In this document: positions 12,109 through 28,975 of the stretch, piece after piece
How the letters are laid out: each line of letters opens with the position of its first letter
How positions within the stretch are numbered: the first letter of the stretch is position 1
NCBI GenBank assembly: GCA_030272155.1
Contig: CP126196.1
Location: forward strand, 5,084,501-5,148,500
Direction of reading: 5' to 3'
Source of the DNA: Tetradesmus obliquus
Taxonomy: Eukaryota; Chlorophyta; Chlorophyceae; Sphaeropleales; Scenedesmaceae
DNA length: 64,000 bases
Notes under the pieces: generated by a model
What the model was told of the DNA's origin: nothing
Seen by the model: the letters and a program-made list of their open reading frames with translations, nothing else
Database searches by the model: none
Made by a program: the position numbers and the translations under genes

Positions 12109-13009
12109 ATGATGGTACTTGATCAGATGCATCTCAACACACCTGAAGTTCAGCCTGAACAGCTGAGCTTGATCAAACAGCGCAGCAAACTTGCTGGTCG
12201 CACCTCGCCAGCTTACCACGACCTGGTCGTTCAGCGGCAGGTTGCAACTATGCCAAAAGCCGTAGCGCAGCTGCTGCAGCTGCTGGGCAGCAGCAGCCAG
12301 GTTGCACAAGTGGCAGCAGCAGACACACTAGTACTGCACTACCTTTCTCAAGGCGACTTTGTCTTCCGACGGATTGCATCTGTGCCACAGGCTGCGGAGC
12401 GGCTGGTGAAGCTGTTAGCCAACAGCAGCCAGGATGTGCCGAGGTATGCAGCAGATACACTGCGCCACCTACCTTGCGAGAGCCTGGCCCTGAAGAGGCT
12501 GCTGCTATGCCAACAGCTTCAGTGCAGCTGGCGCAGCTGCTTGCAGCAGCAGCCAGCAGGCGTACTGGGCAGCAGCAGCCGTACCAAGCCACCTAGCTTC
12601 TTGCACTTGGCGTCAAAGAGGCGGGTTGCTGCTGTGCCGGATGCTGTAGAACAGCTGCTGGCCAGCAGCGTCGAAGATGTGCAGCTGGCAGCAGCAGGCA
12701 CACTGCCCAACTTGGCTGATGGCAACCTGGCCTTGCGGCAGCAAATTGCTGCTATGCCAGAAGCTGTAGAGCAGCTATAGCTAGTGCAGCTGCTGGCAAG
12801 CAGCAGCGAGGATGTGCAGGTTGCAGCAGCTTGGCACTGTGCAGCTCAGCCGATGGCAGCAGCGACGTGACGAGGCAGATGGGTGCTGTGCCAAACGTTT
12901 GGGATCTGCTGGTGCAGATGCAGGAGAGCAGCAACCTGCAACTGGAAGAACCAGCAGAAGCCCTGCTGTTCCAGCTGTTTGTTGGTGACTGTGACCCAGC
13001 CGCCTAGCC
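12109..13009 (+). pseudogene. decayed armadillo (ARM) repeat gene
   Basis: A run of about five ARM-like repeats of the type AxMPxAVxQLxxLLxSSSxxVQxAAAxTL is visible. The repeats lie in different frames. Reading begins well at 12232-12480. Repeat 3 (MPTASVQLAQLLAAAAS) sits in a shifted frame at about 12500-12555. Frame 1 resumes at 12613-12777 and meets TAG at 12778-12780. The same frame continues as LVQLLASSSEDVQVAAA, then a net one-base loss near 12835 moves the last repeat (MGAVPNVWDLLVQMQESS) to another frame that ends at TAG about 13007. No introns explain the breaks. ARM proteins are protein-interaction scaffolds; this copy appears dead. The alternative is sequencing error or very unusual splicing. 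Confidence 0.65.
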
Positions 13010-15550
13010 CTGCAGCGGCAGAGTGCAGTGGCATTCAGCAAGCGAGCTGGCATGTGAGCCGCCAAGAATCAAGCAGCACACCAGAGCGTACGCTGCGGCC
13101 ACTGAGCAGCACTCTGCCCTGGGGGCATACCTAAAGTTGCTAACAAGGTGGTCTGCTATTTGTGGCTGCACTGAATAGGGAGGGCTAGATTTGACCAGTA
13201 CAGCTGCAACTCCCGCTGCTGGGAGGTCAACCGCTGATATTCAGGCAGCACACTGTGCTCTTGGCAAGAGTGTGCGCTGTTGTTTGAACAGCACTACATC
13301 GTAGCATGGAGATATTCATCCGCTGCCGGGCCAGCGTGAGCAGCAGCCTGAGCACTATCTGTGCTGTCAGGGCAGCAGGCGGAGCATGAGGAGTGTGAGG
13401 CTGTGGCTGTGTGGTGGCAGGAGGCCTGCGGCAGCTTACGGCAGCTGCAGTGGCTGCAGGCAGGCATTAGCGAGGTTGGTGATTGCAAACAATGGCCTGA
13501 AGCGCAAAACGGAACTGTATGTCTGTTCGGGTTAGTCACAGAATGTGTCACACGTCTACACAGAATCACCTTCTGAATACAACCTTTTGATTTGCTGGTT
13601 TTTGCACTGCCTTGATGCACAGCTGCTTCTTGATGCAGTGTCACATACATGCTGACTTTGTGCCTTGTTAATGTCACCCATCTTTCAAGCCAATGAGGTA
13701 GGTGATGAAGTCAATCTGCTGCTCTTTTGTGACTATTGCTGTCAAATGCTTGTGATGTGTGACCTGCTTGCACGTTGTAACCCTTTTACAACGCGTGATC
13801 ATATGATGCCTCCTCCCATACAGGGCTCGCGTTCAAAATCTAATGGGGGTTCAAATGTTTCTCAGGATCGCGGTGGTGCATCTCAGATGCACCTCAGTGA
13901 GTGCTTCTTCTGCTACAGCAAAGCTGGTGTAAAGTCATTCTAGCTGCACTATTTGCTGTGGTCGCCTCCATTTGCGTGTACCCTGCACTTGCGTGTGTCG
14001 CTTCACCTCTTGACAAGCCATGCTACCTCATCAGCAGTGCTGGCAGCTCTTCAGCTGCATACATCATGTTACCTGATCACCATTGTGGCAGGTGCTGGCA
14101 ACTCCTCAGGTGCGCATAACATCAAATTACCAACATCATCTGCTGCCTTGTTTGCATATTGCTGGCGGCTCACTGCAGCCGTTGCAGTCAGCAGCCAACG
14201 ATTTGTTTGCAATTGAAAATCAACCGCACAGAAAATAGTGTCGCAGCAAGTTCGCATCTGCCCATCATTGCTCTCACTCATGTCTTGAGCTGAGCTGTGT
14301 TACCAGTGTATGTCGCCTTGCCAACCACAGCAACATCGCTGTCTGCCCCACGCCCACAAGAGAGCGTGGTATAGTGTTGTCATAGTCATCCACCCCAATT
14401 AACCGCTTCAGATGCCTCTGCAGTGACACTTTGCTGCACGTTCCCTTAAGCACCACACACACCTCTCAAGGCCCTGGTGTGTACATTGCATGCATTGTGA
14501 TGGCGCTATCCCCTCCCCCCCTGCACGCAAGCATGGTCACTGGTTTGAACCTAAATGTGAATTCACGTGGACTGGTGCACCATACGTTTGATGCCGCAGT
14601 ATACTGGGCAGAGCTCCCGCCCTAGACCGCGGCATGCAGCAACCACTGAACACCTGCCCTGCTTGCCTGTCAGTGCCGCAGTGACGTAACTGCTGTACAT
14701 GTACTCAAAGGCAAGCTCAACCAAACGAAGTCTTCTGCTTCCTCCCAGTGATGGCGGCGAAGAAGGGCGCTCTGGCCGCACGAATGCCACAAAACAGGGT
14801 GTCAACGCCGCGGCACGCAGTTGGACTTACTAAGGTAGCTAAGCTAGCTCCACGTCAGCCGTCACACCCAGGCAGCTGCCTGTCTGCAGACACCGGTACC
14901 GTATAGTATAAAAGGGTACCGCTGCACACTGCCTAAGCCTCTGGCTCTCTGAACACGGCCAAAAAAGCAAGAATGATACAAGCAAACATTTACCGTTGTA
15001 CCCATACGCAAACATCGCATGTTATCGCCGGTGTGACTCTACATGCAGCAGCAGCAGCAGCCCCGTCAAACTACCGAACCGCTGCAAGACGCTGCAGGAT
15101 GTTGTGTCGTCCCTTCAGCAGCCCGGTGAGCAGAGCCCTGGACCTTTGCTGAAAAGACTAGAACTGCACCTTTAGTGCACAGAAGACCAGATTCTCAGTG
15201 ACTGCACCGCAGTCTTCCAACCCTTGCTTTTAAATTTCACAAGTCGCACTGCAAGCGCGCCCCCTACGTGCTGTGGCACCGCCTCACACCACGCATACTT
15301 GCGATCCCAGATAACTTCAGGCCTGACTCTGCCACCCAGCAGCCCACGCTGCCAGCACAGCCTCGCAAGTTGCAGTTGTGCATTTACCATGCCTAAAACT
15401 GTCACATTACAGCCTGCAGCCGTCAGCCTATGACGCTCGCACTTTGAAGAGATACGATACCGCCTGTCGTCACACCATGACCCCAGACCTTTCAGCAATT
15501 CAACTTGCAGTGCACGAAACACAGCTTCTGTTGCTGCCTCACGTCCCCGG
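13010..15550. other. 2.5 kb without a supported gene
   Basis: I see no domain. A TATAAAA motif lies at 14907-14913, flanked by two GGTACC hexamers (14895-14900 and 14915-14920), but no recognisable gene follows. A minus-strand ORF at 15172-15555 (127 codons) has no recognisable motif. A 25-bp segment at 15380-15404 recurs exactly at 27980-28004. Confidence 0.4.
14907..14913 (+). promoter_or_regulatory. possible TATA box inside GGTACC inverted repeat
   Basis: TATAAAA is followed by GGGTACC, and the whole 26-bp block begins and ends with GGTACC. This is the clearest TATA match I noticed. With no gene model downstream, its role is unproven. Confidence 0.25.
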
Positions 15551-15552
15551 CT

Positions 15553-15820
15553 CATGCCGCTGGCTCACACCACCAGCTCCTTGCTGTTGAAAGAGAAATT
15601 GCATACTGAGCAACTTTGCTGTGCACCTGAACCACAACACGCTGCTGGCCCACTGCCGCGGTTGCTCGAAACATGCCGCAGACACTGCTGCTGCTGCTGC
15701 TGCTGCTGGCTCACACTACCAGCTCCTTGCCATGCACCTCTGGCAGCCAGCGCACCCCCACATCACCAGCACGGAAGAACCACGTGCTGCTGCTGCCGGG
15801 ACACAGCCAGCCGCCACGCC

Positions 15821-15855
<35 letters not shown>

Positions 15856-15985
15856 CTCACACCACCAGCTCCTTGCCATGCACCTCTGGCAGCCAGCGCA
15901 CCCCCACATCACCAGCACGGAAGAACCACGTGCTGCTGCTGCCGGGGCACAGCCAGCCGCCACGCCCCTGCTGCTGCTGCTGCTG
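15553..15985 (-). repeat. three tandem copies of the ELP6 terminal-exon end
   Basis: The sequence coding for the last part of ELP6, including GKELVV and TGA, occurs at 15853-15980. It recurs almost unchanged at 15706-15830 (about 148 bp away) and partly at 15553-15590. Each copy is joined to a CTG run. Copies two and three lie beyond the stop codon. Confidence 0.85.
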
Positions 15986-17041
15986 CTGCTGCAAGCTGCT
16001 GCTGCTGCTGCTGCTGCAGCCCCGCCGCACCAGTAGCCTCAAACTGCCGTCCAGTGCAGCAGTGCGGCCCTCCAGGGGTGACACGTCAGCAATGACATGC
16101 GCGCGCGCTGCTGCTGCTGCCACCAGCTGGCGGTCTGCCGGCACGTCCGCGGCAGCCAGCAGCACCAGCCGGTACGGCACCTGCAGCAAGGACGCGCCAC
16201 ATGGAAACACACAGCCCGTTGTGGCCGACCGCTTGCTAGTAACAACTGCAAACTCTCCCTCAACAGCAGGGCAGTCATACTCAGGCTGGCGCCCTCCAGC
16301 AGGAATGGCAGCAGGGCTACACCAGCTCTCTTGCGCTGCATGCACTGCACTCAAGAACTCAGGACAAGGCGCTGCTAGCACTCGGTTGCTATGGGGTGTG
16401 TCAGCCCACCATGCTGATTACAGCAGAAGTTTGACGGTGGTCGGCTGAACATAAGCACAGCGCCGCCAGCAGCCAGCCGCTGCCTCACCCCAGTGCTGCC
16501 AGCTGATATATCATGCATGCTTTGCTGGCACGCTTACATGCATGCTTCGCTCGCACGCGTACATGGCAAATTGCAATCTCTGTGTCACCAACATACAAGC
16601 GACCAGCAGCAACAGCTGCTGCAACAGGGTGCGCATCCATTGGCAGCACGCAGCCATGTAATGCAAAGTGGCACACCAGCCATTTGATAAAGTTGCAAAA
16701 TGGCACACCAGCCAGTACAAAAATACATGCCCAGCAGCCAGGCTGCAGCGCCTGCCTCGCCTGCAGTACCTCCCCCAGTGCTGTCAGCTGGTGCAGCAGC
16801 GCCGCTGCCTGCTGCTCGTCACACACTAGGCTGGACAGCACAGGCAGAGAGTCCAACACAACAGTCAGCTGCTGCTGCTGCGGCTGCTGCCGCTGCTGCT
16901 GCTGCTGGTGGTGGTCCTGCCGGTGGTCCTGCTTGTGCTGCAGCAGCATTTGCCGGGCTGCTGCCTCTACTTGCTGGTACAGCTGCTGCAGACGAGGGCC
17001 GCCAGCAGCAACAGCAGCAGACCCCTGGCCACCATCACTAC

Positions 17042-17093
<52 letters not shown>

Positions 17094-17792
17094 AGGTGAT
17101 ACAAACGCTATGGAGGCGCTGCTGCTTGCGGCCTGGCCAGGCAGCCTCGCTGCTGCAGCAGCAGCTAGGCCTGGCGCGCCAATCTTCTTCAGAGCTGCTG
17201 TGTGCTTTGCTGGCGAGTAGGCAGCTGCAATAAACACCACCTGCAGGTGTGCCAGCAGTCCAGCAACAGCCTCTTCATCAGCAGTATGCCTGAGGATGGT
17301 GCTGTTTGATGCCCTGGTGTTGTTGTACTGCAATACGGCAACATGCGCAGCCGATTGCCAGGGGAAATTTGGGGGGTTCAGGTCACTCGCACAATAGCCG
17401 GCAGAGGCCTACACGCTTGCAGCCTTTTGGGAAGCTGCTATTGTACACACAACATGCGCTGGCCACTATTAAATACATGTCTTTAATGTGCAGCCTGTGC
17501 ACAGCATCAGTTTGCTGCACTGCACCATTCCAGCGCGGCAGGGGCGCTATTTGCCAGCGGGCTGCAGCTGAAGCAGTTGCTCTCACTACTTGGGGAGGTC
17601 TGCTTCACCTGCTGCTGCACTCAATTGAAAAACATGCTTACGCACCTTGTGGCCCTGCCCCAGTGCAGCTGCAGTGAGCCAAGGCAGCAGGAAGTGGCCA
17701 CTGGCTGCCAAGCTGTCCCGCAGCAGCAGCATGCCGCACGGGAAAGCATGGAGCAGGCCCACCAGGGGGTCCTCAGGCGCAGGGAGCTGCAT
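15857..17792 (-). CDS. ELP6: Elongator complex protein 6 (ELP6) homologue (3 exons, 313 aa)
   Basis: Exons on the minus strand: 17792-17646, 17240-16770, 16180-15857 (TGA 15857-15859). All junctions are phase 0 (49 + 157 + 107 codons). ELP6 is a RecA-fold, ATPase-like subunit of the Elp456 ring of Elongator, which modifies U34 of tRNAs. The N-terminal block MLLLRDSLAASGHFLLPWLT matches the family's start, where the usual P-loop is degenerate. VVFIAAAYSPAKHTAALKKI and VVLDSLPVLSSL correspond to the next strands. RLVLLAAADV, then HVIADVSPLEGRTAALDGSL and the terminal FFRAGDVGVRWLP fit the family's C-terminal half. A 17-residue Gln run in exon 2 and a Ser/Gln run in exon 3 come from CAG repeats, making it longer than usual. 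The paralogue ELP5 is the main alternative. Confidence 0.78.
17043..17090. repeat. (CTG)16 coding the ELP6 poly-Gln tract
   Basis: A pure trinucleotide run reads as CAG on the coding strand inside ELP6 exon 2. Similar coding runs give poly-Gln in bZIP copy 1 (1107-1163) and poly-Ser in the TcdA gene (47602-47646). Confidence 0.95.
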
Positions 17793-17834
17793 TGATATGT
17801 GTTTTACGTATTTGGTGTAAAAAAGGCAGTAAAA

Positions 17835-18074
17835 TTAGTCAGGCACAGCAGTATTGTTGATGTGGAGCTGTGCTAGCACTTCTCCTACGGCTGCTGCCGG
17901 TGTAACCCGTGGCCACAGGTGCCTGTTGCGGTGATGAAATAATTTGACATAAACGCAGCCATTGTGCGTTTCCACGTAGGCCACTGCCGGGTTGGGTGCA
18001 CGGGGACGAAGAAACCACAAACCTCGAAGAACAGCAGCAGGTTGTCGGTTGAACATGCAGGCGCCCATGGTGCT
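17835..18074 (-). CDS. possible small protein just upstream of ELP6
   Basis: An ATG at 18074 (MGACMFNRQPAAVL) opens 79 codons ending in TAA, 42 bp before the ELP6 start and on the same strand. The middle (NPAVAYVETHNGCVYVKLFH) looks like a folded protein more than noise, but I cannot assign a family. It could be an upstream ORF, a first cistron of a dicistronic mRNA (such mRNAs are known in green algae), or chance. Confidence 0.3.
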   Translation of the reverse strand, partial: STMGACMFNRQPAAVLRGLWFLRPRAPNPAVAYVETHNGCVYVKLFHHRNRHLWPRVTPAAAVGEVLAQLHINNTAVPD

Positions 18075-18177
18075 CTCCCAGCACTTCCTTCTCAACGTTG
18101 GTAATACCAAGCACGTAATTGGCCTACTAGATCAGGCAAAGCAGCTTGACAAACCCTACATATCGGAACAGTGCAAC

Positions 18178-24794
<6,617 letters not shown>

Positions 24795-24834
24795 GGCGTG
24801 AACTTTGCCGTGAAGTTGTGTCAGCGGCAGCAGC

Positions 24835-25027
24835 AAAGAGGTCATGGAAGGCTTCGTGCAGAAGTTCAAGGCCTTCCACATCAACTTCATGGAGAAGTTC
24901 GGGCCCAAGAAGAAGCAGTGAGGGGTGAACTTCACCATGAAGTTTTGTCAGCAGCAGCGGCAGTTGCAGTTCAAGGCCTTCCACATCCACTTCATGGCGA
25001 AGTTTGGGCCCAAGAAGAAGCAGTGAG
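24835..25027 (+). repeat. two echoes of the ALAT C-terminal codons beyond the stop
   Basis: 24835-24921 and 24965-25027 repeat the final codons (FVQKFKAFHINFMEKFGPKK, then the stop) after the true TGA at 24792-24794. Each is followed by the same AGGSGTGAACTT-like tail. They would lie in the 3' UTR. Confidence 0.92.
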
Positions 25028-27480
25028 GCGTCAATTCTGCTGTGAAGTTTTGTCAGCAGCGGCAGCGCTGCTAGGAGCTGCATGGCTTGCTGCCGGGTCC
25101 TCTTGGCGCCATGCAGCCAGGGGTCGGTTTCTTGGTTGGTGGAGTGAAGTGCTGGGGCGTTTGCACATGAAAGCGCTGCGCTGCTGCTGATTGAACTTGT
25201 GAACCTACTGCAGTGGCGTGCGAGCTGGTGGCAGCTTTGTTGGGCCATGTTCAGTGTGGTCTGCAGTTGTGCTGTGGTCTGCAGTTGTGTTGTGCTCATT
25301 TTGTCAGCTCACGAGTGGCAGCAGGATCACTTTTTTGGTGCTGCCTGCTTGCTACACAGCTTATTTCCCGAAGTGGTGTTGACAGCAAGTTGTAGTTGTA
25401 GTGTATGTATGTTTGTTCCTGGCATCACACGTAGAACGGTGGTGCATGCTGCTGCAATGAAAGGGCGCCCGTGTTCTGTGGCGCTGCTGCCCCTGCAAGC
25501 CTGCTGCTGCTGCTGCTGCTGCTGCTCAGCAGCTGCCTGTCTTCGGGAGACATTTGCTAGCCTGGGTCTTGAGCTGTTTGAGTTGCAAGGGCTGCCTTTA
25601 TGTGCGGGTGTGTGTTTCTGTTTGTAGGTGTGTTGTGGGCGTAAGAAGGTGGAGGTGCTGCAGCGTACGCACTTGCTGTGCACAGCTCGCATGAAGCCGT
25701 CAGTACAAAAGCCCTGCCGGTTGTTTGTTCGGCATACGCTGTACTTGCATTTTTGAGTAGTCTGCAGCCGCTTGGCATGGATCTGTAGACACCACGAGGA
25801 CAGGAACACTTGTGTGGTGATGGTGGTGGCGGCGGCTGCATTGGAAGCGTTGGTGGTGGTTGTATTGCAGTTGTCAGATGTGTTCTTCAGGTCCTGTTCA
25901 GGTGCTTGTGTATTATGACAGTTTTGTTGCTGTTGAAGGTTGTGCGGTTGTGAAATCCCTGGTCCCTGGCGGCTGGCGTGTCAGCTGGCAGGCCTTGGTC
26001 GATGTTTGTTTCCGCGCTGCGGCACATGACGCCATGTCAGTGCATGCGGTATTGCCAAGTGTGCATGCTCCTAGGCTGCACCTGCTGTGCTGCATAGCCT
26101 GATTGCACTGTATGCCACCTTCATGAAGGTGATCAGCTGACAGCTGTTGAGCTCTGTGTAGCAGCACGTCTTTCCCTATCTTTTTGCAGGGTCATGTGCT
26201 GCCTTGCCCATCCAGAGCAGCATTGCTTCTGCTCAGCGATGCATGCTAACAGCAGCCACGCTGTTGTACTGCGTGTCATATGGTGACCATCCTTGCATCC
26301 TCAGGACCATACAGCTGATGGTGACGGTGTGCCCTACAGCATTATGTGTGGGCTAGGAAGCCTGCATGCCAGCTGGACACCTGATGTGACACACCTCTGA
26401 TGCAAGGATGCCAGACAGGCATGCATTTGCTGTTCAGGTGTCATGGCCTGCAAGCACAGGCTGCTGATGCTGCTGGTTCCGACTGTAAGGCATCCCGCGG
26501 TGTGGCTTCATGAAGTGGGTGTGTTCTGCACTGACAGGCCCTGGCAAAGAGTAACTTCGGCTTGGTACTACATAGTATGTGACAGAGCAGCACCATCTGG
26601 TGGTCCAGTGCATGCCGTGTGTGCCTCAGTGCACAGGCGGCTGCAGCAGCTTGCCGCTGCCCACAGCAAGGCGCGTGTGTATGCGGCACATCTGCCACGT
26701 GCTCGCAGCGTTGTTAGTCAGCGTAGTTGGTCGTGTAATATTTTGTACTCCAGGTCGATGCTTTGAACATACACTGCGTACGCACCGGTTTCTCCAAGGT
26801 GTAGACAGGTTCTGGCTTAATGCAGCACAGGGTGCATGCATAACTGGTGGTGGCGAACAGGCACGCATGTTGCAGCGCAACCTGCCAGCAGCCCTGGTGC
26901 TGCGCCAGGAAAATACACCTTCTTGAGCTGCAGAAAGACACCAGTACTGCTCAACCATTGCAGTACAGCGCTGCAGCTATAAGCGATGGCAACAGCAAGT
27001 AGCACTGTCTAATTAATGCATGACACCCAACTCACCCGACGCTCGCCGCCTCGTATGATGCAATGATCATGTGAATATAAGCATGCAGATGCTGTCAGCT
27101 GTGATGCGCACTCGCGCCGCCGCAGCCAAGCGTTTTGATCTGTGCAAACCTGTGCCACAACCAGCAATGTGGCGACTCAGTCCCTGCAGTGCAGCCGCCT
27201 GTTTCACTTGCAACAATCCACCTGCCGTGTCATCAACCAGACAGATGGAAGGTAGTAGCCACCCTCCCAAATAAACTTATCAGTGTGTAACTCTATGCAA
27301 TGCGACGCTGTACACCTCCACACAGTGCATGTCAAAGCTGTGCAGTACATGCTCAACACAACATGAAGTTTCAGCTCTTCAGAAACGCTCAAAGTGTGGC
27401 AGCTGCATGTTGGCACTGCAGCTAATACCAACGCACCATCTGCCACAGCAGCTTGGAGGCATGCTGTACTGCCTGCAACG
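25028..27480. other. convergent intergenic region, no gene seen
   Basis: This region lies between the 3' ends of ALAT (plus) and the LCAT-like gene (minus). ORFs such as 25199-25627 are Cys/Leu-rich and lack motifs. A CTG run lies at 25500-25528. I see nothing else supportable. Confidence 0.4.
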
Positions 27481-27482
27481 GC

Positions 27483-27715
27483 CCTAGCTGTGCTCACAGC
27501 AGTTTGGCCAGCATTGCGCCCACCGCCCTGTGGCCTGCCTCACACATCTCTTGAAGGCATGCTGTAAAGCCTGCAGGGGCCCTTGTTTATACACTGTGAT
27601 CACAGCAGCTTGGCCAGCATTGCGCCCACTGCTTTGTGGCCTGCCTCGCTGGTCACATCAGCTTGTAGGCCTGCTGTAACTTACAGCCGGCATCGAATGC
27701 CTGCAGGGGACCTAG
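27483..27715 (-). repeat. two echoes of the LCAT-like terminal exon beyond its stop
   Basis: The segment coding GHKA..AMLAKLL followed by TGA (real copy 27722-27775) recurs at about 27592-27650 and 27483-27540 with the same flanking GGCCT..GCAGG sequence. The unit is about 110-120 bp. Both copies lie downstream of the stop on the minus strand. Confidence 0.85.
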
Positions 27716-27721
27716 CTGTGC

Positions 27722-28668
27722 TCACAGCAGCTTGGCCAGCATTGCGCTCACTGCCTTGTGGCCTGCCGCTCCGCTCACCACAGACACGTGGTCTACAGAC
27801 GCATCTGCCAGCTCTGACACCCAGGCAGAGGCAGGACCACTGATCAGGCTGCAGAAGCAGCAGCAGTAGCAGCAGTAGCAGCAGCAGCAACAGTAGCAGC
27901 AGCAGTGCACACGCCTAATGTGAGCAGTGGGCGGCATTACGCAGTGCAGACACTGCCAGCCTCCACCCAGCACTCACTGGCATTTACCATGCCTAAAACT
28001 GTCATCATGATGATGTTACTCACCTCCTGCACAGCCGCAGACTCCCTGCCTCTTTACCACAGCTGCCACGGCCAGCAGCAAAAGGCAGCCCGTTGTGGCT
28101 AAGACGGTGCCAGGGCCCACAAGTAAACATCCTTTCTCCAAACAGCCAGCACTCACTTTCTGCACAGCCGCAGGCTCTGGATGTTTGACCACGCCATCAC
28201 CCATGCCTGAGGCCTCCCTGCCACAGCTGCCACAGCCATCAGCCAATCCAAGCACTCGCTGCCGGCACAGCTGCACCGCCGCAGACTCTCTGCCACAGCT
28301 GCCACAATAAACAGCCAAATCCAAATAAAAGCAACCACGCACCTCCTGCCTGGGGCTGACGGCGTTACTATTTATGAATATTACATTGGGTTAATCAGCA
28401 CTTGGATGACGATGACTCACTTTCTGCACAGCCGAAGGCTCTGGATGTTGACCACACCATCACCCATGCCTGAAGCCTCCCGCCTGCCAGGCCTAGCGCG
28501 CTGCTTAGGCTTCAGGTTTTCACTGAAGCGCCAGCGCAGCGGCGTGGCCACGCGCCTGCCATACACACAGGCAGTAGGTACGGCCAGTGGCGCAGCCAGC
28601 AGCCGCTCAAGGCTGTGGACCTGAGGGAACATGTCCGCCTGCAGTAGCAGCAGCAGCAGCAGGGGCAG

Positions 28669-28733
<65 letters not shown>

Positions 28734-28943
28734 CCAACCTCAACAATTGCAGCACGCATGCTTTTGAAGCACAGCAGCAAGCTTCTGGTATATTTGGGAT
28801 ATGCAGCCGTAGCAGCAGCAGGCGGCTGCTTGGCAACAGCAAGCTTTCAAGCAGTGGGGTGGCAGCAGGACTGTTTTGAACATGTCATGCGCTGAGCATA
28901 GTGGAGAGGCAAGCCACCAACAGGAGCTGTACATAGCCGCATG

Positions 28944-28975
<32 letters not shown>

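Noticed and set aside
14895-15555. Gene driven by the TATA motif at 14907
   Set aside because: No plus-strand coding segment follows within 700 bp, and the minus-strand ORF at 15172-15555 has no known feature.
16485-16769. ELP6 exon 2 continuing without a splice to 16485
   Set aside because: The frame is open but homology stops at LTALGE, where a GTACTG donor leads in phase to RLVLLAAADV. The extension is intron, with a mini echo (QLAALG) at its end.
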